Positions 9,476 to 17,655 of a stretch of DNA of 32,697 nucleotides are shown in pieces; within the stretch, counting starts at the first letter, position 1, and the number at the start of each line of letters is the position of its first letter. This DNA comes from Perlabentimonas sp964490015 (lineage in GTDB: Bacteria > Bacteroidota > Bacteroidia > Bacteroidales > Tenuifilaceae), in assembly GCA_964490015.1 (NCBI GenBank), contig CAZBBA010000042.1, forward strand, positions 1-32,697. The letters are read 5' to 3'. The translations under genes were made by a program, and so were the position numbers. The notes beneath the pieces are model-generated. The model saw nothing but the letters and a program-made list of their open reading frames with translations, searched no databases and was not told the DNA's origin.

Positions 9476-9580
9476 AGAACAAATTTTAGGTTTACAAATA
9501 GAGCTAATAGTATTTAAAAAAACATCTGCAAATTATAAAACGAAATTATTAATCACAAGGAAACCGTAAATAAAGTTAAA
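9476..9580 (-). promoter_or_regulatory. Leader of SusC-B, counterpart of the SusC-A leader
   Basis: The minus-strand leader carries TTTAACTTTATTTA at 9580-9567, a TACTATTAGCTC block, and AACCTAAAA followed by a T-rich stretch before the ATG. All are shared with 3377-3480 at nearly equal distances. A shared promoter or regulator site is the simplest reading. Confidence 0.5.
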
Positions 9581-9953
9581 ATTTTTATTAAGTAGTTTTT
9601 AAAAGAGTACTGCTATAATTCTGTTTTCTGTTCAGAGTATATGGGATAACGAACGAAATCAACTCATATATCTAACTGAATATTTGAGTTTTTTGCACTT
9701 AATTATGGCGAAATATAAGCATTATCATCGGGGTGCTATTCGTGTTGATTGTTTTACAAAATTTTCGTACTTAGTATGGTTTTTATCTATTATTCAACAA
9801 ATACCTTAGTTAAGTTATCAGAATAGTTGAAGGTGAATAGAAGATTTTTTTACTTTACCAGGAGCACTCCCATATAAACAATAACCGATCTAATTATTAA
9901 ACAATTATTAAAAACAGACAATAAGTCATACATAGTTGCGCTATCAATTAAAT
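9581..9953. other. Intergenic stretch with no recognised gene
   Basis: About 370 bases of AT-rich DNA upstream of the SusC-B leader. Every reading frame is short and of poor composition. I see no tRNA-like fold or repeat. Regulatory sites for the SusC-B operon may lie in the part nearest 9600, where the similarity to the other SusC leader fades out. Confidence 0.5.
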
Positions 9954-9993
9954 AAAAAAAAACAAGGGTGCCCACTTAACAGGAACACCCTTG
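9954..9993 (-). terminator. Intrinsic terminator after the Omp85-like gene
   Basis: Stem CAAGGGTG (9963-9970) with CACCCTTG (9986-9993) and a 15-base loop. On the minus strand a run of nine T follows. It lies 75 bases after the stop at 10068. Confidence 0.88.
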
Positions 9994-10067
9994 GATACTT
10001 AATTAATTTGTTAAATCAAAAGACCTACATCATCTGTAAAACCTTCATATTTCTAAATACTGAACAA

Positions 10068-11450
10068 CTAGAAAAGAAAATTCAACCCAATGTAGGTTCC
10101 GCTTTTTCCATCGCGCTCATTGAATGGGCGTCCATGATCAACGGCAATAATAAAGTTACGGTTCATCACAATGCGTAACCCTGCGCCATAGCTTAAGTGT
10201 AACGATTCCTTATCGGTTCCAAAGATATCACCCTCGGTAAAAGGTATCTCCTCGGCTCCCCAAACAATGCTGCTCCAGTATGCGCTGTTCTTGTCAAACT
10301 TTATTGGGGTAATAACCTGTCCACCATCAATAAACCCATTAAGCGAAAGGTAAAAATTTTGGCCTATAAACTGGAATTTGGCAAACTTCCAGCGCAGCTC
10401 CAGGTTAGCCCAGGCAATACCATCGCCAATCACGCGGTTGCGAATAACCCCACGCAACGATTTTCCGCCACCTAAACCCTCGGATGTGGAACCCCTTAAT
10501 ATAAGAGTGGTAACATTGGGCTGTAGGTAAAAGGGCACGTTCCCAAACACAGTTCCCTGGTAACCTAAACGATACGCAAAGGTTAGCCTCTCGGGGAAAA
10601 GGGTAAAATACTGCCTGTGGGTTAAAGTAAACTTCATGTGCTGAAAATCGCTACCGATTCCCATAAATGATGGAGCATAGGTAAATACTGCTTCGGTCCA
10701 GATGCCCTTGTTGGGATTGGGTTCGTTATCGCGCGTATCGTAAACCACACCCGCTTTTAAATAGGAGACAAAACTACCTGAGGCTTCATCGGCTGAGATA
10801 ATATTTGCCCCCACAAAATGGTCGTAAAGTCCTCTCATTTCAGGTAACTTATCCGCCTCATCTTTCCCCTCGTTAAGTTCCTCAATATTTACTGAGCTAG
10901 CTTTGTAGTTTAGCAACCAAACCCCAGCTGCCCAGCCCAAATTATCAACAGGTAATTTACCCTGTAAGTCAACAGCAAAGCGGAATAGTTTACGATCGTA
11001 CTTATAGAAAGCCCGCGACATGTAGTTTTCATCCTCGCTATCGGACCAATCGGAATTGAATACCGATTCGTACCCGTTGTACCCAAAGAAATCGTACATC
11101 CGGTCGGTAAGGTAGCTAAGGTCGGTGGTAAGGCGAATACCGGGAATTAGTGCCTTGGTGTCGAAGAAAATTCGGTTAATGCCACTGCCCTTGGTAAAGC
11201 GGGACCACTCGAGATATAGGTTATGCTTAAAATCTGGGTACATGCTTCCATCACCATAGTTAAAAAGGTTGAGCAGGGCTCCGTACTGGAAACCCAAGTC
11301 GGAGTCGAACGACACCACGGGTAGCCCACCAAAGTTCCATCCGGTTTTAACCTTTTCTTCCTTAGGCGCACCCTTTTCGTCCTGTGATATGGCAACTGTC
11401 GAGAAAATGACAATAAATGATAATGTGAGGGAAAGTAGTTTCAACTTCAT
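10068..11450 (-). CDS. Omp85/BamA-TamA-like outer-membrane barrel without POTRA domains
   Basis: 460 aa. The signal peptide is MKLKLLSLTLSFIVIFSTVAIS. A short linker rich in Lys and Glu leads to WNFGGLPVVSFDSDLGFQYGA, the start of a beta-barrel resembling the Bacteroidetes BamA/TamA-family proteins with only the bacterial surface antigen domain. A typical Omp85 lid-loop region is visible around GLGGGKSLRGVIRNRVIGDG (residues about 325-345, Arg in the conserved RGY/RG-type position). The chain ends GTYIGLNFLF with a terminal Phe. POTRA domains are absent, so it cannot be the main BamA; a more specialised export or lipid role is possible but unknown. It is a single-gene unit with its own promoter (11471-11499) and terminator. 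Confidence 0.85.
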   Translation of the reverse strand: MKLKLLSLTLSFIVIFSTVAISQDEKGAPKEEKVKTGWNFGGLPVVSFDSDLGFQYGALLNLFNYGDGSMYPDFKHNLYLEWSRFTKGSGINRIFFDTKALIPGIRLTTDLSYLTDRMYDFFGYNGYESVFNSDWSDSEDENYMSRAFYKYDRKLFRFAVDLQGKLPVDNLGWAAGVWLLNYKASSVNIEELNEGKDEADKLPEMRGLYDHFVGANIISADEASGSFVSYLKAGVVYDTRDNEPNPNKGIWTEAVFTYAPSFMGIGSDFQHMKFTLTHRQYFTLFPERLTFAYRLGYQGTVFGNVPFYLQPNVTTLILRGSTSEGLGGGKSLRGVIRNRVIGDGIAWANLELRWKFAKFQFIGQNFYLSLNGFIDGGQVITPIKFDKNSAYWSSIVWGAEEIPFTEGDIFGTDKESLHLSYGAGLRIVMNRNFIIAVDHGRPFNERDGKSGTYIGLNFLF

Positions 11451-11470
11451 AGCTCAAGATTTTGGTTTCT

Positions 11471-11499
11471 CAAATGTACAGTTTTTCTGAAAACGTCAA
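11471..11499 (-). promoter_or_regulatory. Bacteroidetes-type promoter for the Omp85-like gene
   Basis: On the minus strand, TTG at 11499-11497, an 18-base spacer and TACATTTG at 11478-11471 match the Bacteroidetes -33/-7 pattern. It lies 21 bases upstream of the start codon, giving a very short leader. Confidence 0.6.
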
Positions 11500-11535
11500 T
11501 TGGGTATAGAAAAAATTTATATTCATTGGCCAATG

Positions 11536-11565
11536 TTGCAGGTTTGATATTAATAAATAATTTTG
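11536..11565 (+). promoter_or_regulatory. Bacteroidetes-type promoter for the methyltransferase/FAH operon
   Basis: TTG at 11536-11538, a 19-base spacer, then TAATTTTG at 11558-11565, an exact TAnnTTTG match. The start codon is 30 bases downstream at 11595. It is divergent from the promoter at 11471-11499, with 36 bases between them. Confidence 0.65.
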
Positions 11566-11594
11566 ATCTCCTAAAAACTTAAAAAATTACTCCT

Positions 11595-12347
11595 ATGCCA
11601 CTTGCCGAAGAGTTTCAGGTTCAAGGTAATTACCTTTTCCGTTACCGTAGTTTTTTCCCCATTCTCATCCTTATTGTGGGTCTTGGCCTCCATATCCATT
11701 TTAGGTATTTGGAAAAAGGACTGGGCCTCGAGGAGTACTACTATGCTATATGCTTTGCGGTGAGTATGGTTGGCCAGCTTATCCGAATACTAGTGGTTGG
11801 GTATGCGCCCCAAAAAACCTCGGGTCGAAACACTAAAAAGCAAGTTGCCGAGCAGGTAAACACCAAAGGATTGTACTCTATTGTGCGTCATCCTCTGTAT
11901 CTTGGGAATTTCCTAATGTGGTTGGGCATAGGTATGCTTACTGAGAATATTTGGTTTATGCTAATCTTTACGCTTAGCTACTGGGTTTACTACGAGAGAA
12001 TTATGTTCGCCGAGGAGGCGTTTCTGCGAGGCAAATTTGGCGATCAATATCTTGCATGGGCAGGATCGGTGCCTGCATTTATTCCAAGGCTTAATGGATG
12101 GATTTGGCCTGATACCTACTTCTCGTTTAAAAATGTACTTCGTCGAGAGTACACATCATTTTTCAACCTTATAATTGTATTCTTTATTTTTCACTACTCG
12201 CAGTCGGTGATCAGATATAATGGTTTTGCAAATTTCGGATTCACTGAGGTGGTTTGGTTTGGAATTTTGGCATTCGCTATTCTATTCTACCTTACGGTAC
12301 GATTTCTCCATAAAAAAACTCGATTACTCAACGTGGAGGGTCGATAA
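11595..12347 (+). CDS. Integral-membrane methyltransferase, ICMT/PEMT-like
   Basis: 250 aa with about five to six hydrophobic segments (FFPILILIVGLGLHI, YYAICFAVSMVGQLIRILVV, YLGNFLMWLGIGML, IWFMLIFTLSYWVYY, FFNLIIVFFIF, VWFGILAFAILFYL). The central block GLYSIVRHPLYLGNFLMWLG, followed by EEAFLRGKFGDQYLAW and PAFIP, is the signature of the isoprenylcysteine carboxyl methyltransferase / phospholipid methyltransferase superfamily: RHPxY, then a Glu-rich segment binding S-adenosylmethionine. The substrate cannot be read from the sequence; lipid or small-molecule methylation at the inner membrane is likely. The FAH-family gene starts 16 bases after its stop, so they form an operon. Confidence 0.82.
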   Translation: MPLAEEFQVQGNYLFRYRSFFPILILIVGLGLHIHFRYLEKGLGLEEYYYAICFAVSMVGQLIRILVVGYAPQKTSGRNTKKQVAEQVNTKGLYSIVRHPLYLGNFLMWLGIGMLTENIWFMLIFTLSYWVYYERIMFAEEAFLRGKFGDQYLAWAGSVPAFIPRLNGWIWPDTYFSFKNVLRREYTSFFNLIIVFFIFHYSQSVIRYNGFANFGFTEVVWFGILAFAILFYLTVRFLHKKTRLLNVEGR

Positions 12348-12363
12348 AAAGAATACTTTAGCT

Positions 12364-12975
12364 ATGAAGGTAATCTGCATTGGCCGAAATTATTTGGATC
12401 ACATCAAGGAGATGGAATCTCCTAAACCCGCCGATCCTCTTTTCTTCTTTAAGCCGGATACGTGTCTGCTAAGGAATAACAACCCTTTTTTCTATCCAAA
12501 CTTCTCAAAAGACATCCACTACGAGCTGGAGGTTGTACTAAAGATTTGCCGGCTTGGCCGCAATATAGGTGAACGCTTTGCTCATAGATACTACAACGAG
12601 ATTGGTTTAGGTGTCGATTTTACTGCCCGCGATCTGCAACAGCAGTGCATTGAGCAAGGACTTCCCTGGGAGATTTCGAAAGCCTTCGATGGCGCAGCAC
12701 CCATCAGCAAGTTTGTGAGCAAAGAAGAAATTCAAAACATCAATTCTATCGATTTTTGGCTCGAGAAGAATGGCGTAGAGGTGCAACGTGGTAACACAGC
12801 ACAAATGCTATTCGGCTTTGATAAGCTAATTGCCCATGTATCGAAGTACACAACCCTGAAAATTGGCGACTTAATTTATACGGGAACACCGTCGGGAATT
12901 GGTCCAGTTGCAATTGGAGACAGGCTAAAAGGCTACCTTAACGGGCAGTTGATGCTCGACTTTTTTGTGCGATAA
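12364..12975 (+). CDS. Fumarylacetoacetate hydrolase (FAH) family protein
   Basis: 203 aa from the ATG at 12364. The frame stays open upstream into the methyltransferase gene, but this ATG gives the canonical start MKVICIGRNYLDHIKEM. Family motifs are PLFFFKPDTCLL (residues 25-36), HYELEVVLKI with candidate metal ligands Glu54 and Glu56, GLGVDFTARDLQ with Asp85, Lys106 in WEISKAFDGAAPIS, and the C-terminal TGTPSGIGPV. Compact FAH enzymes of this size act as acylpyruvases, oxaloacetate decarboxylases or dienoate hydratases/isomerases on 2-oxo acids with Mg or Mn. Which of these applies cannot be decided. Its stop is only 3 bases from the stop of the convergent flavoprotein gene. Confidence 0.88.
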   Translation: MKVICIGRNYLDHIKEMESPKPADPLFFFKPDTCLLRNNNPFFYPNFSKDIHYELEVVLKICRLGRNIGERFAHRYYNEIGLGVDFTARDLQQQCIEQGLPWEISKAFDGAAPISKFVSKEEIQNINSIDFWLEKNGVEVQRGNTAQMLFGFDKLIAHVSKYTTLKIGDLIYTGTPSGIGPVAIGDRLKGYLNGQLMLDFFVR

Positions 12976-12978
12976 AAC

Positions 12979-14229
12979 CTACTTGGCTGCCGCACTCATG
13001 CCAGCAAGCCACCCGGTTGAGTAGGCAATTTGCAAATTATACCCTCCCGTTGATCCATCAAGGTCGAGAAGTTCGCCCGCAAAGTAAAGCCCCTTCACAA
13101 TTTTTGATTCCATTGTTTTTGGGTTTACTTCCTTGAGTGAAACTCCTCCGGCAGTTACAATTGCCTCGCTCCACGAGCGCTGATTAACCACAGCAAAACG
13201 CTGCTCTTTAAGCCATAATCGGATGGCCTTACGCTCATTGGCAGTGAGCCGGGCCAAATTCTTTTGAGCGGCAAGGTTAAGTTGATCTACCATCTCACCG
13301 GCTAGGTCTTTGGGTAGAAGTTTGCGTGCGAGATCGGCTACGGCAATACGTGGATTCTCATCAATCTCACGGATAAGTCGAGCCTCCAACTTCTGATGGC
13401 TTAAAGCTGGTTTTAGATCGAGTTCCAGTTCAACCTTACTTCCCTTGAGCAGCGAGAAAATTATACGTCGGCATAACCGGAGAACAATTGGCCCATCAAA
13501 ACCATAATCCGTTAACTCCATCTCGCCAAACTCCTCATCAACCTTTTTCCCTTCAATAAAAAGAGAAAGATTTACATTCTTAAGCGATAAGCCCTTGGAA
13601 AAGTTAAAGGCAGGTGCCGTTTCCACCCCAACCAACGCGGGTAAAAGCGGTGTTACAGAATGCCCACTCTCAACAGCAAAACGGTAACCATCGCCAGTTG
13701 AACCAGTGGCCGGATAGGATTTCCCGCCAGTAGCCAGAATTACTGAGGCACATTTTACCGTTTCACTTGCCCCCCTAACTTTATAATCAACCGATACAAT
13801 TCTCGAATCCTCAATATTAAGCTTATCAACCTCGGCGTGGCATACTATCATAACCCCTTTACACCTAGCCCATTTCACCAGTGCTTCGGCAACATCCCAA
13901 GCTTTACCGCTTGCTGGGAAAACCCTCATTCCACGTTCTTCAATGGTTTCAACGCCCTGCTCGTGGAGGAGTTCAACGATATCGGCATTAAAAAAGGAAT
14001 TGAATGCATCGCGCAGAAAGCGTGACTCGGGAAAAATATCGAGAACAAACTCATCATAGGGCTTAGTATTGGTAATATTGCATCGCCCTTTGCCAGTTAT
14101 CCGAAGTTTTCGGGCTGGTTTCTCCATTTTCTCGAGTAGCAACACCTTTGCTCCATCGGCAGCTGCTTTTCCCGCAGCCAGCAAACCGGCTGGGCCTCCG
14201 CCAACAACAACTACATCAAAATTTTCCAT
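12979..14229 (-). CDS. NAD(P)/FAD-dependent oxidoreductase, BaiN/HI0933 family
   Basis: 416 aa. The N-terminal FAD-binding Rossmann motif is VVVGGGPAGLLAAGKAA (residues 6-22), followed by LLLEKMEKPARKLRITGKGRCNITN, the hallmark of the HI0933/YhiN/BaiN flavoproteins. Further family blocks are RVFPASGKAWDVAEAL, VILATGGKSYPATGSTGDGY (about 162-182), and the C-terminal AIVTAGGVSLKEVNPKTMESK and LYFAGELLDLDGSTGGYNLQ with a second nucleotide-contact site. It is a cytosolic flavoprotein. Relatives reduce double bonds in steroid derivatives, but most members have no known substrate. It lies downstream of the M14 peptidase gene on the same strand, with a hairpin between. Confidence 0.92.
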   Translation of the reverse strand: MENFDVVVVGGGPAGLLAAGKAAADGAKVLLLEKMEKPARKLRITGKGRCNITNTKPYDEFVLDIFPESRFLRDAFNSFFNADIVELLHEQGVETIEERGMRVFPASGKAWDVAEALVKWARCKGVMIVCHAEVDKLNIEDSRIVSVDYKVRGASETVKCASVILATGGKSYPATGSTGDGYRFAVESGHSVTPLLPALVGVETAPAFNFSKGLSLKNVNLSLFIEGKKVDEEFGEMELTDYGFDGPIVLRLCRRIIFSLLKGSKVELELDLKPALSHQKLEARLIREIDENPRIAVADLARKLLPKDLAGEMVDQLNLAAQKNLARLTANERKAIRLWLKEQRFAVVNQRSWSEAIVTAGGVSLKEVNPKTMESKIVKGLYFAGELLDLDGSTGGYNLQIAYSTGWLAGMSAAAK

Positions 14230-14242
14230 TCATTCAATTATC

Positions 14243-14274
14243 AGAAAAATAATACACAACCTCTATTGAGGTTG
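14243..14274 (-). terminator. Weak terminator-like hairpin after the M14 peptidase gene
   Basis: Stem CAACCTC (14257-14263) with GAGGTTG (14268-14274) and a 4-base loop. On the minus strand GTGTATTATTTTTC follows, which is only partly T-rich. It lies between the peptidase stop (14309) and the flavoprotein start (14229). Confidence 0.4.
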
Positions 14275-14308
14275 ATGAAAGCAACCATTAACCTACAAAT
14301 AAATCCTA

Positions 14309-16090
14309 CTACTTGGCTGCAACAGACCTAAATATGGGATATCGCTTAAAAACTCTCTCGAAATATGGCGATCGCTCGTACAAAAAGTTAAGCTGCGCGT
14401 ACGCATTTGCAGCAAACTCCTTATCATCTTTTTTCTTGGCCTCAAATTCAGTCTTCAATTCGGGGTTTGAGTTCAACAATTCTAGAGCGTAATCCTCAAA
14501 AACGTAGGGCGAGAAATACTCCTTGCGTTGTAGAATAGAATCGAAGAAGTTCCACGAAAAGTATGAGTCGCCACTTTGCGGTTCCAACATCTCCACCACA
14601 AACTGGTTAGTTGCCTGATTCATTGGTACAATATAATCGCCTTTGTAAAACTGAATTGACTGTATCTCCTTGCGAACCTGAACATTGCTGTGCAACTGGT
14701 GGCCATTGGAGTTCCAACTAAAACTCGATTTATAGTCGGTAATATAGTAAGCCTCAACATCCAAAATGGTATCCTGTGTAAACTTATGCAGCTTCACATT
14801 ATTGATCTCAAGCCGGTGAACTATGTCGTACCAGGCCTGAGGAATATAGTAGAACTGCGGCGCCTTGACAGTTAGCACTGGATTATAGTGCCTAAAGAAT
14901 GGTATCTCCTTGGTGAAAGGTCGGGTTCGATCGTAATGCAAACGCTTACCACCAGTAATTTTGCTATCGACAAATTCGGCTTCGTATCCCATAAAAGTTA
15001 TGGTCTCCTCCTTGGATTTGTCAACTTCCCACTGAATTGCAAACTCTGCTTTTTGTGAGGTGTACTCATCGGCCTCACGCTTAAGCTTGGCCATCGCGTA
15101 CCCATTCTGTTGGGTGAATTTAAGCGTAGCTTTAATAAATTCGTAGGTTGCAAGCACTCTTTGGCTAAAGGTTTTGAACATATGCGCCTCGGTCATAAAC
15201 GAAAGCGTATTAAACATTCTACCATAACCCGTGGTGTATCTAGGCGGATTTAAATACTGCTGCAAGCCGCTCTCGGGCGTTTGCCCCATGGGCGAAACGT
15301 AGGGTATCATTGGATAACCCACCTCTTCCATCGTCTTATACAGAAAAGGTTCCATAAACTGGCTGTAAAAGCTACCAAGCATGGGAGGAAGTTCCTGCGG
15401 ATGAGTTGAGATTAGGGTCATCACATACTGATAATCGGCGCCATTGGTGGTATGCGTATCGATAAGGATATTGGGCTTCCAGTGGTGGAACATCTTTGCA
15501 AACGACTGGGCATTGCGGCTTTCCATGGGAGCCCAATCGCGATTTAGATCCAAATTACGGGCATTTGCCCTAAAGCCTTGCATCTCGGGGCCATTCTGAT
15601 TTGCCCTGTTGTAATACGAACGATTATGCGCTCCCCCAATATTGTAAACAGGAACAATGCAAAGCACAGTGCTATCCATTAATGTCCAAAGACTATCGGG
15701 TTTCGACAAAATATCGCGAGCCAGCTTTATGCTGGCATCAACACCGCAGGGTTCGCCAGGATGAATCCCGTTGTTCACCAGCACAATTCTAAATCCCTTA
15801 TGGCGCAGTATTTCAGGATCGAACACCCTCGACCGTGATATTACAAAAAGGTGAAGCGGTTTCCCAAAATCGGTAAGGCCATACTGAAGCAGCTTTGCCT
15901 GGCGATGTTTAAGATCCATCTCCCGGTATGCGGCAATAGCCTCATCGTAGGTAACGCTAATATTCTCCTCATAGCGTAGTTCAACTAGCGGGGTTTGTAT
16001 AAGATTTTTCTTGTAAACCCGCTTGGCAATTAAGATTATGGAAAGCAACGTTACCGTTGCGATTACAAAATAGGTGAAAAACCGTTTCAT
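14309..16090 (-). CDS. M14-family zinc carboxypeptidase-like protein
   Basis: 593 aa. An N-terminal hydrophobic segment (residues 4-23, FFTYFVIATVTLLSIILIAK) acts as signal anchor or uncleaved signal, so the enzyme is probably periplasmic. The M14 zinc motif is visible as NNGIHPGEPCG with His110 and Glu113. Arg184 lies in LDLNRDW, the third zinc ligand His213 in IDTHTTNGADY, and the likely catalytic Glu301 in SFMTEAHMF. All key residues are present, so activity is expected on peptides or peptide-like amides. The roughly 250 residues after the catalytic domain are beta-rich (e.g. FYYIPQAWYDIVHRLEINNVK). Its substrate, for example diet or cell-wall peptides, is not known. Confidence 0.88.
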   Translation of the reverse strand: MKRFFTYFVIATVTLLSIILIAKRVYKKNLIQTPLVELRYEENISVTYDEAIAAYREMDLKHRQAKLLQYGLTDFGKPLHLFVISRSRVFDPEILRHKGFRIVLVNNGIHPGEPCGVDASIKLARDILSKPDSLWTLMDSTVLCIVPVYNIGGAHNRSYYNRANQNGPEMQGFRANARNLDLNRDWAPMESRNAQSFAKMFHHWKPNILIDTHTTNGADYQYVMTLISTHPQELPPMLGSFYSQFMEPFLYKTMEEVGYPMIPYVSPMGQTPESGLQQYLNPPRYTTGYGRMFNTLSFMTEAHMFKTFSQRVLATYEFIKATLKFTQQNGYAMAKLKREADEYTSQKAEFAIQWEVDKSKEETITFMGYEAEFVDSKITGGKRLHYDRTRPFTKEIPFFRHYNPVLTVKAPQFYYIPQAWYDIVHRLEINNVKLHKFTQDTILDVEAYYITDYKSSFSWNSNGHQLHSNVQVRKEIQSIQFYKGDYIVPMNQATNQFVVEMLEPQSGDSYFSWNFFDSILQRKEYFSPYVFEDYALELLNSNPELKTEFEAKKKDDKEFAANAYAQLNFLYERSPYFERVFKRYPIFRSVAAK

Positions 16091-16201
16091 CTGGTATTGG
16101 ATGATGTAATTAGTACTTCTTTTTTTGAGATCAAGTTTAGATACTTAGTCCGTTGAAACTCTTAACTTTGATCACTACTCGATTACTTTTTGTTTTTGAT
16201 G

Positions 16202-16209
16202 CAAAAATA
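16202..16209 (-). promoter_or_regulatory. Possible -7 element for the M14 peptidase gene
   Basis: The minus strand reads TATTTTTG followed by C, an exact TAnnTTTG(C) match. No TTG is found at the expected -33 spacing, and the leader would be about 110 bases. A weak call. Confidence 0.3.
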
Positions 16210-16263
16210 GATAAAAGGTTGAAATGTAAACGGAAAGAAAACCTAAGAACTTCGTTTTTCCTT

Positions 16264-17112
16264 TCAATCGATTTTAAAATCCAATAGTTCATTTCTTAAT
16301 CCCTTAAAAAAAGTTTCAACAACTGGATTTGAAGATTCGGAAATCCCTTTTTGTATAGTAGAATCAACATCTATTTGCTGATTGATTAAGCAATCGACAA
16401 GCAATTGGGTAATTTGAATATAATCACCTTGTTGCTTGCAATCGGCCTTTTGTTCATGCTGCAAGTTTTCAAAAAAGGTGAGCGCATCTGAATATCTTTT
16501 GTGGTGATTTTCTGAAAAGTCATTAATGAAAGAGAAATTCCTTGAAAAGTTAGCATGCCGATTCCGTATATTATCAATCACCCTAATGGGCATAAGCTGA
16601 TCAGAAACTCCCCTCAGGGAATAAATCTCGATATATCGAAAAACTCCAATTAAGCCAACCGCATCCAAATCGTCGGCAGTAGAAACCAGGGTAACCAAAT
16701 CGACCTGCTGGGCATTTCCCCCTTCGCCTGATTTAACACTTTTATCGTCGTGATGCTCAATGGCATGAAGAACCATATCAAAACCATCAATAGTAAGGCT
16801 TGGATATTCATTAAAGAACTGTTCGCAAATCAACCGACTCTGGTAGCCATGGCGTTCGCCACGATCGTAAATTAGGCCAGTATCGTGAAAAAGGCAGGCC
16901 ACAAGTACTTGCTCCACAGTAAAGTTATAGCATAACCCGCCAACCTTATCCAACTCGAGTAGCAGCTGCTTGCAGTACTCCCACACCCTAAGGTGATGGT
17001 TTAGATCGTGCGAGGGAAGATGCGTGTTCCGATAAAGATGCTGAAGATAATTGATAAGTGTAGATTTCCAGAGGGATTCAGCACGTTTAATACTTTCCAA
17101 TGTCGAAGCCAT
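16264..17112 (-). CDS. HD-domain metal-dependent phosphohydrolase-like protein
   Basis: 282 aa from the ATG at 17112; a TTG three codons earlier is also in frame but less likely. Numbering from that TTG, the HD-superfamily residues are His43 in NHHLRVWEYC, the His79-Asp80 pair in VACLFHDTGLIY, His123/His124 in IEHHDD, and Asp150 in STADDLDAVG. This is a complete HD metal site. After it, DERGERHGYQS-like residues (YDRGERHGYQSRLICEQF) resemble HD hydrolases acting on nucleotides. The C-terminal 100 residues are helical, with no known domain. Cytosolic; the substrate is unknown. The small HTH gene at 17197-17460 lies upstream on the same strand with an 84-base gap holding a hairpin. Confidence 0.82.
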   Translation of the reverse strand: MASTLESIKRAESLWKSTLINYLQHLYRNTHLPSHDLNHHLRVWEYCKQLLLELDKVGGLCYNFTVEQVLVACLFHDTGLIYDRGERHGYQSRLICEQFFNEYPSLTIDGFDMVLHAIEHHDDKSVKSGEGGNAQQVDLVTLVSTADDLDAVGLIGVFRYIEIYSLRGVSDQLMPIRVIDNIRNRHANFSRNFSFINDFSENHHKRYSDALTFFENLQHEQKADCKQQGDYIQITQLLVDCLINQQIDVDSTIQKGISESSNPVVETFFKGLRNELLDFKID

Positions 17113-17140
17113 AAAATACAATGGGTTATTAATAAATGAA

Positions 17141-17178
17141 CAAAGGCAGAAACTGAATCCCTGCCTTTGCCCTTTTTT
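17141..17178. terminator. Perfect hairpin followed by T-run on the plus strand
   Basis: Stem CAAAGGCAG (17141-17149) with CTGCCTTTG (17161-17169) and an 11-base loop, then CCC and six T on the plus strand. It looks like a plus-strand intrinsic terminator, yet no plus-strand gene ends here. On the minus strand it is a 9-base-pair hairpin about 30 bases before the HD gene start. It may stop antisense RNA, or it may shape the mRNA between the HTH and HD genes. Confidence 0.5.
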
Positions 17179-17196
17179 AAATAAGATTTTTTTTGA

Positions 17197-17460
17197 CTAC
17201 ACCAAAGCTTTTGACTCGTTCTCCAGAATTTCGTATGCTAAGTCAAGTATGGTGGTGTCGTCGAGTGTCACAATTCCTCCGTCGGGGCCTTGCTCGTAAT
17301 GAAACCCTACAGATTCTCCATTTTCCCAATTTGTACCGCCAAAATAGTTGCGTACTGTTTCGGGGCTCAAACTCAACTTCTCTGCAATAATCTGCATGGT
17401 TCCATCAGGAAGCTGATCTTTCAGCCGCCTAAGCTCGTTAAATGTGATTGTTTTCGACAT
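17197..17460 (-). CDS. Small helix-turn-helix DNA-binding protein
   Basis: 87 aa. The first half has an HTH pattern: DGTMQIIAEKLSLSPETVRNYFGG (residues about 19-42), where IIAEKLSLS is helix 2 plus turn and PETVRNYF the recognition helix. The second half is acidic (VTLDDTTILDLAYEILENE) and may be a short helix for dimer or partner contacts. It resembles the small stand-alone DNA-binding proteins common in Bacteroidales. Targets are unknown. It lies upstream of the HD gene on the same strand. I see no convincing -33/-7 promoter in the 100 bases before it. Confidence 0.7.
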   Translation of the reverse strand: MSKTITFNELRRLKDQLPDGTMQIIAEKLSLSPETVRNYFGGTNWENGESVGFHYEQGPDGGIVTLDDTTILDLAYEILENESKALV

Positions 17461-17612
17461 AATACTCCTGTTTTAAGGGTTGAATAATGTGCTATAAAAA
17501 TAGTAAATCGATATTGAAATAAAAAATAATTAGAACATCATTACTGAAAGATTAACGCTCCTTAACCAAAAAAAATGTCAATCAAAAGCCAAAACATTAA
17601 CTATACAAGGGC

Positions 17613-17655
17613 AAAAAAAAAGCCCAACCCAAAATTAAATGGGTTTGAGCCCCGG
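17613..17655 (-). terminator. Minus-strand terminator with no minus-strand gene directly upstream
   Basis: On the minus strand AACCCA (17645-17640) pairs with TGGGTT (17631-17626) around a 8-base loop, with partial further pairing, then GGGC and nine T. The nearest gene upstream in this direction is the HAD gene, which runs the other way. The strand has no stop signal between the GNAT gene end (18653) and here. Confidence 0.5.

Noticed and set aside
12220..12363. Upstream extension of the FAH-family protein overlapping the methyltransferase gene
   Set aside because: Residues before MKVICIGRNY match no family sequence, and the ATG at 12364 gives the usual N-terminus.
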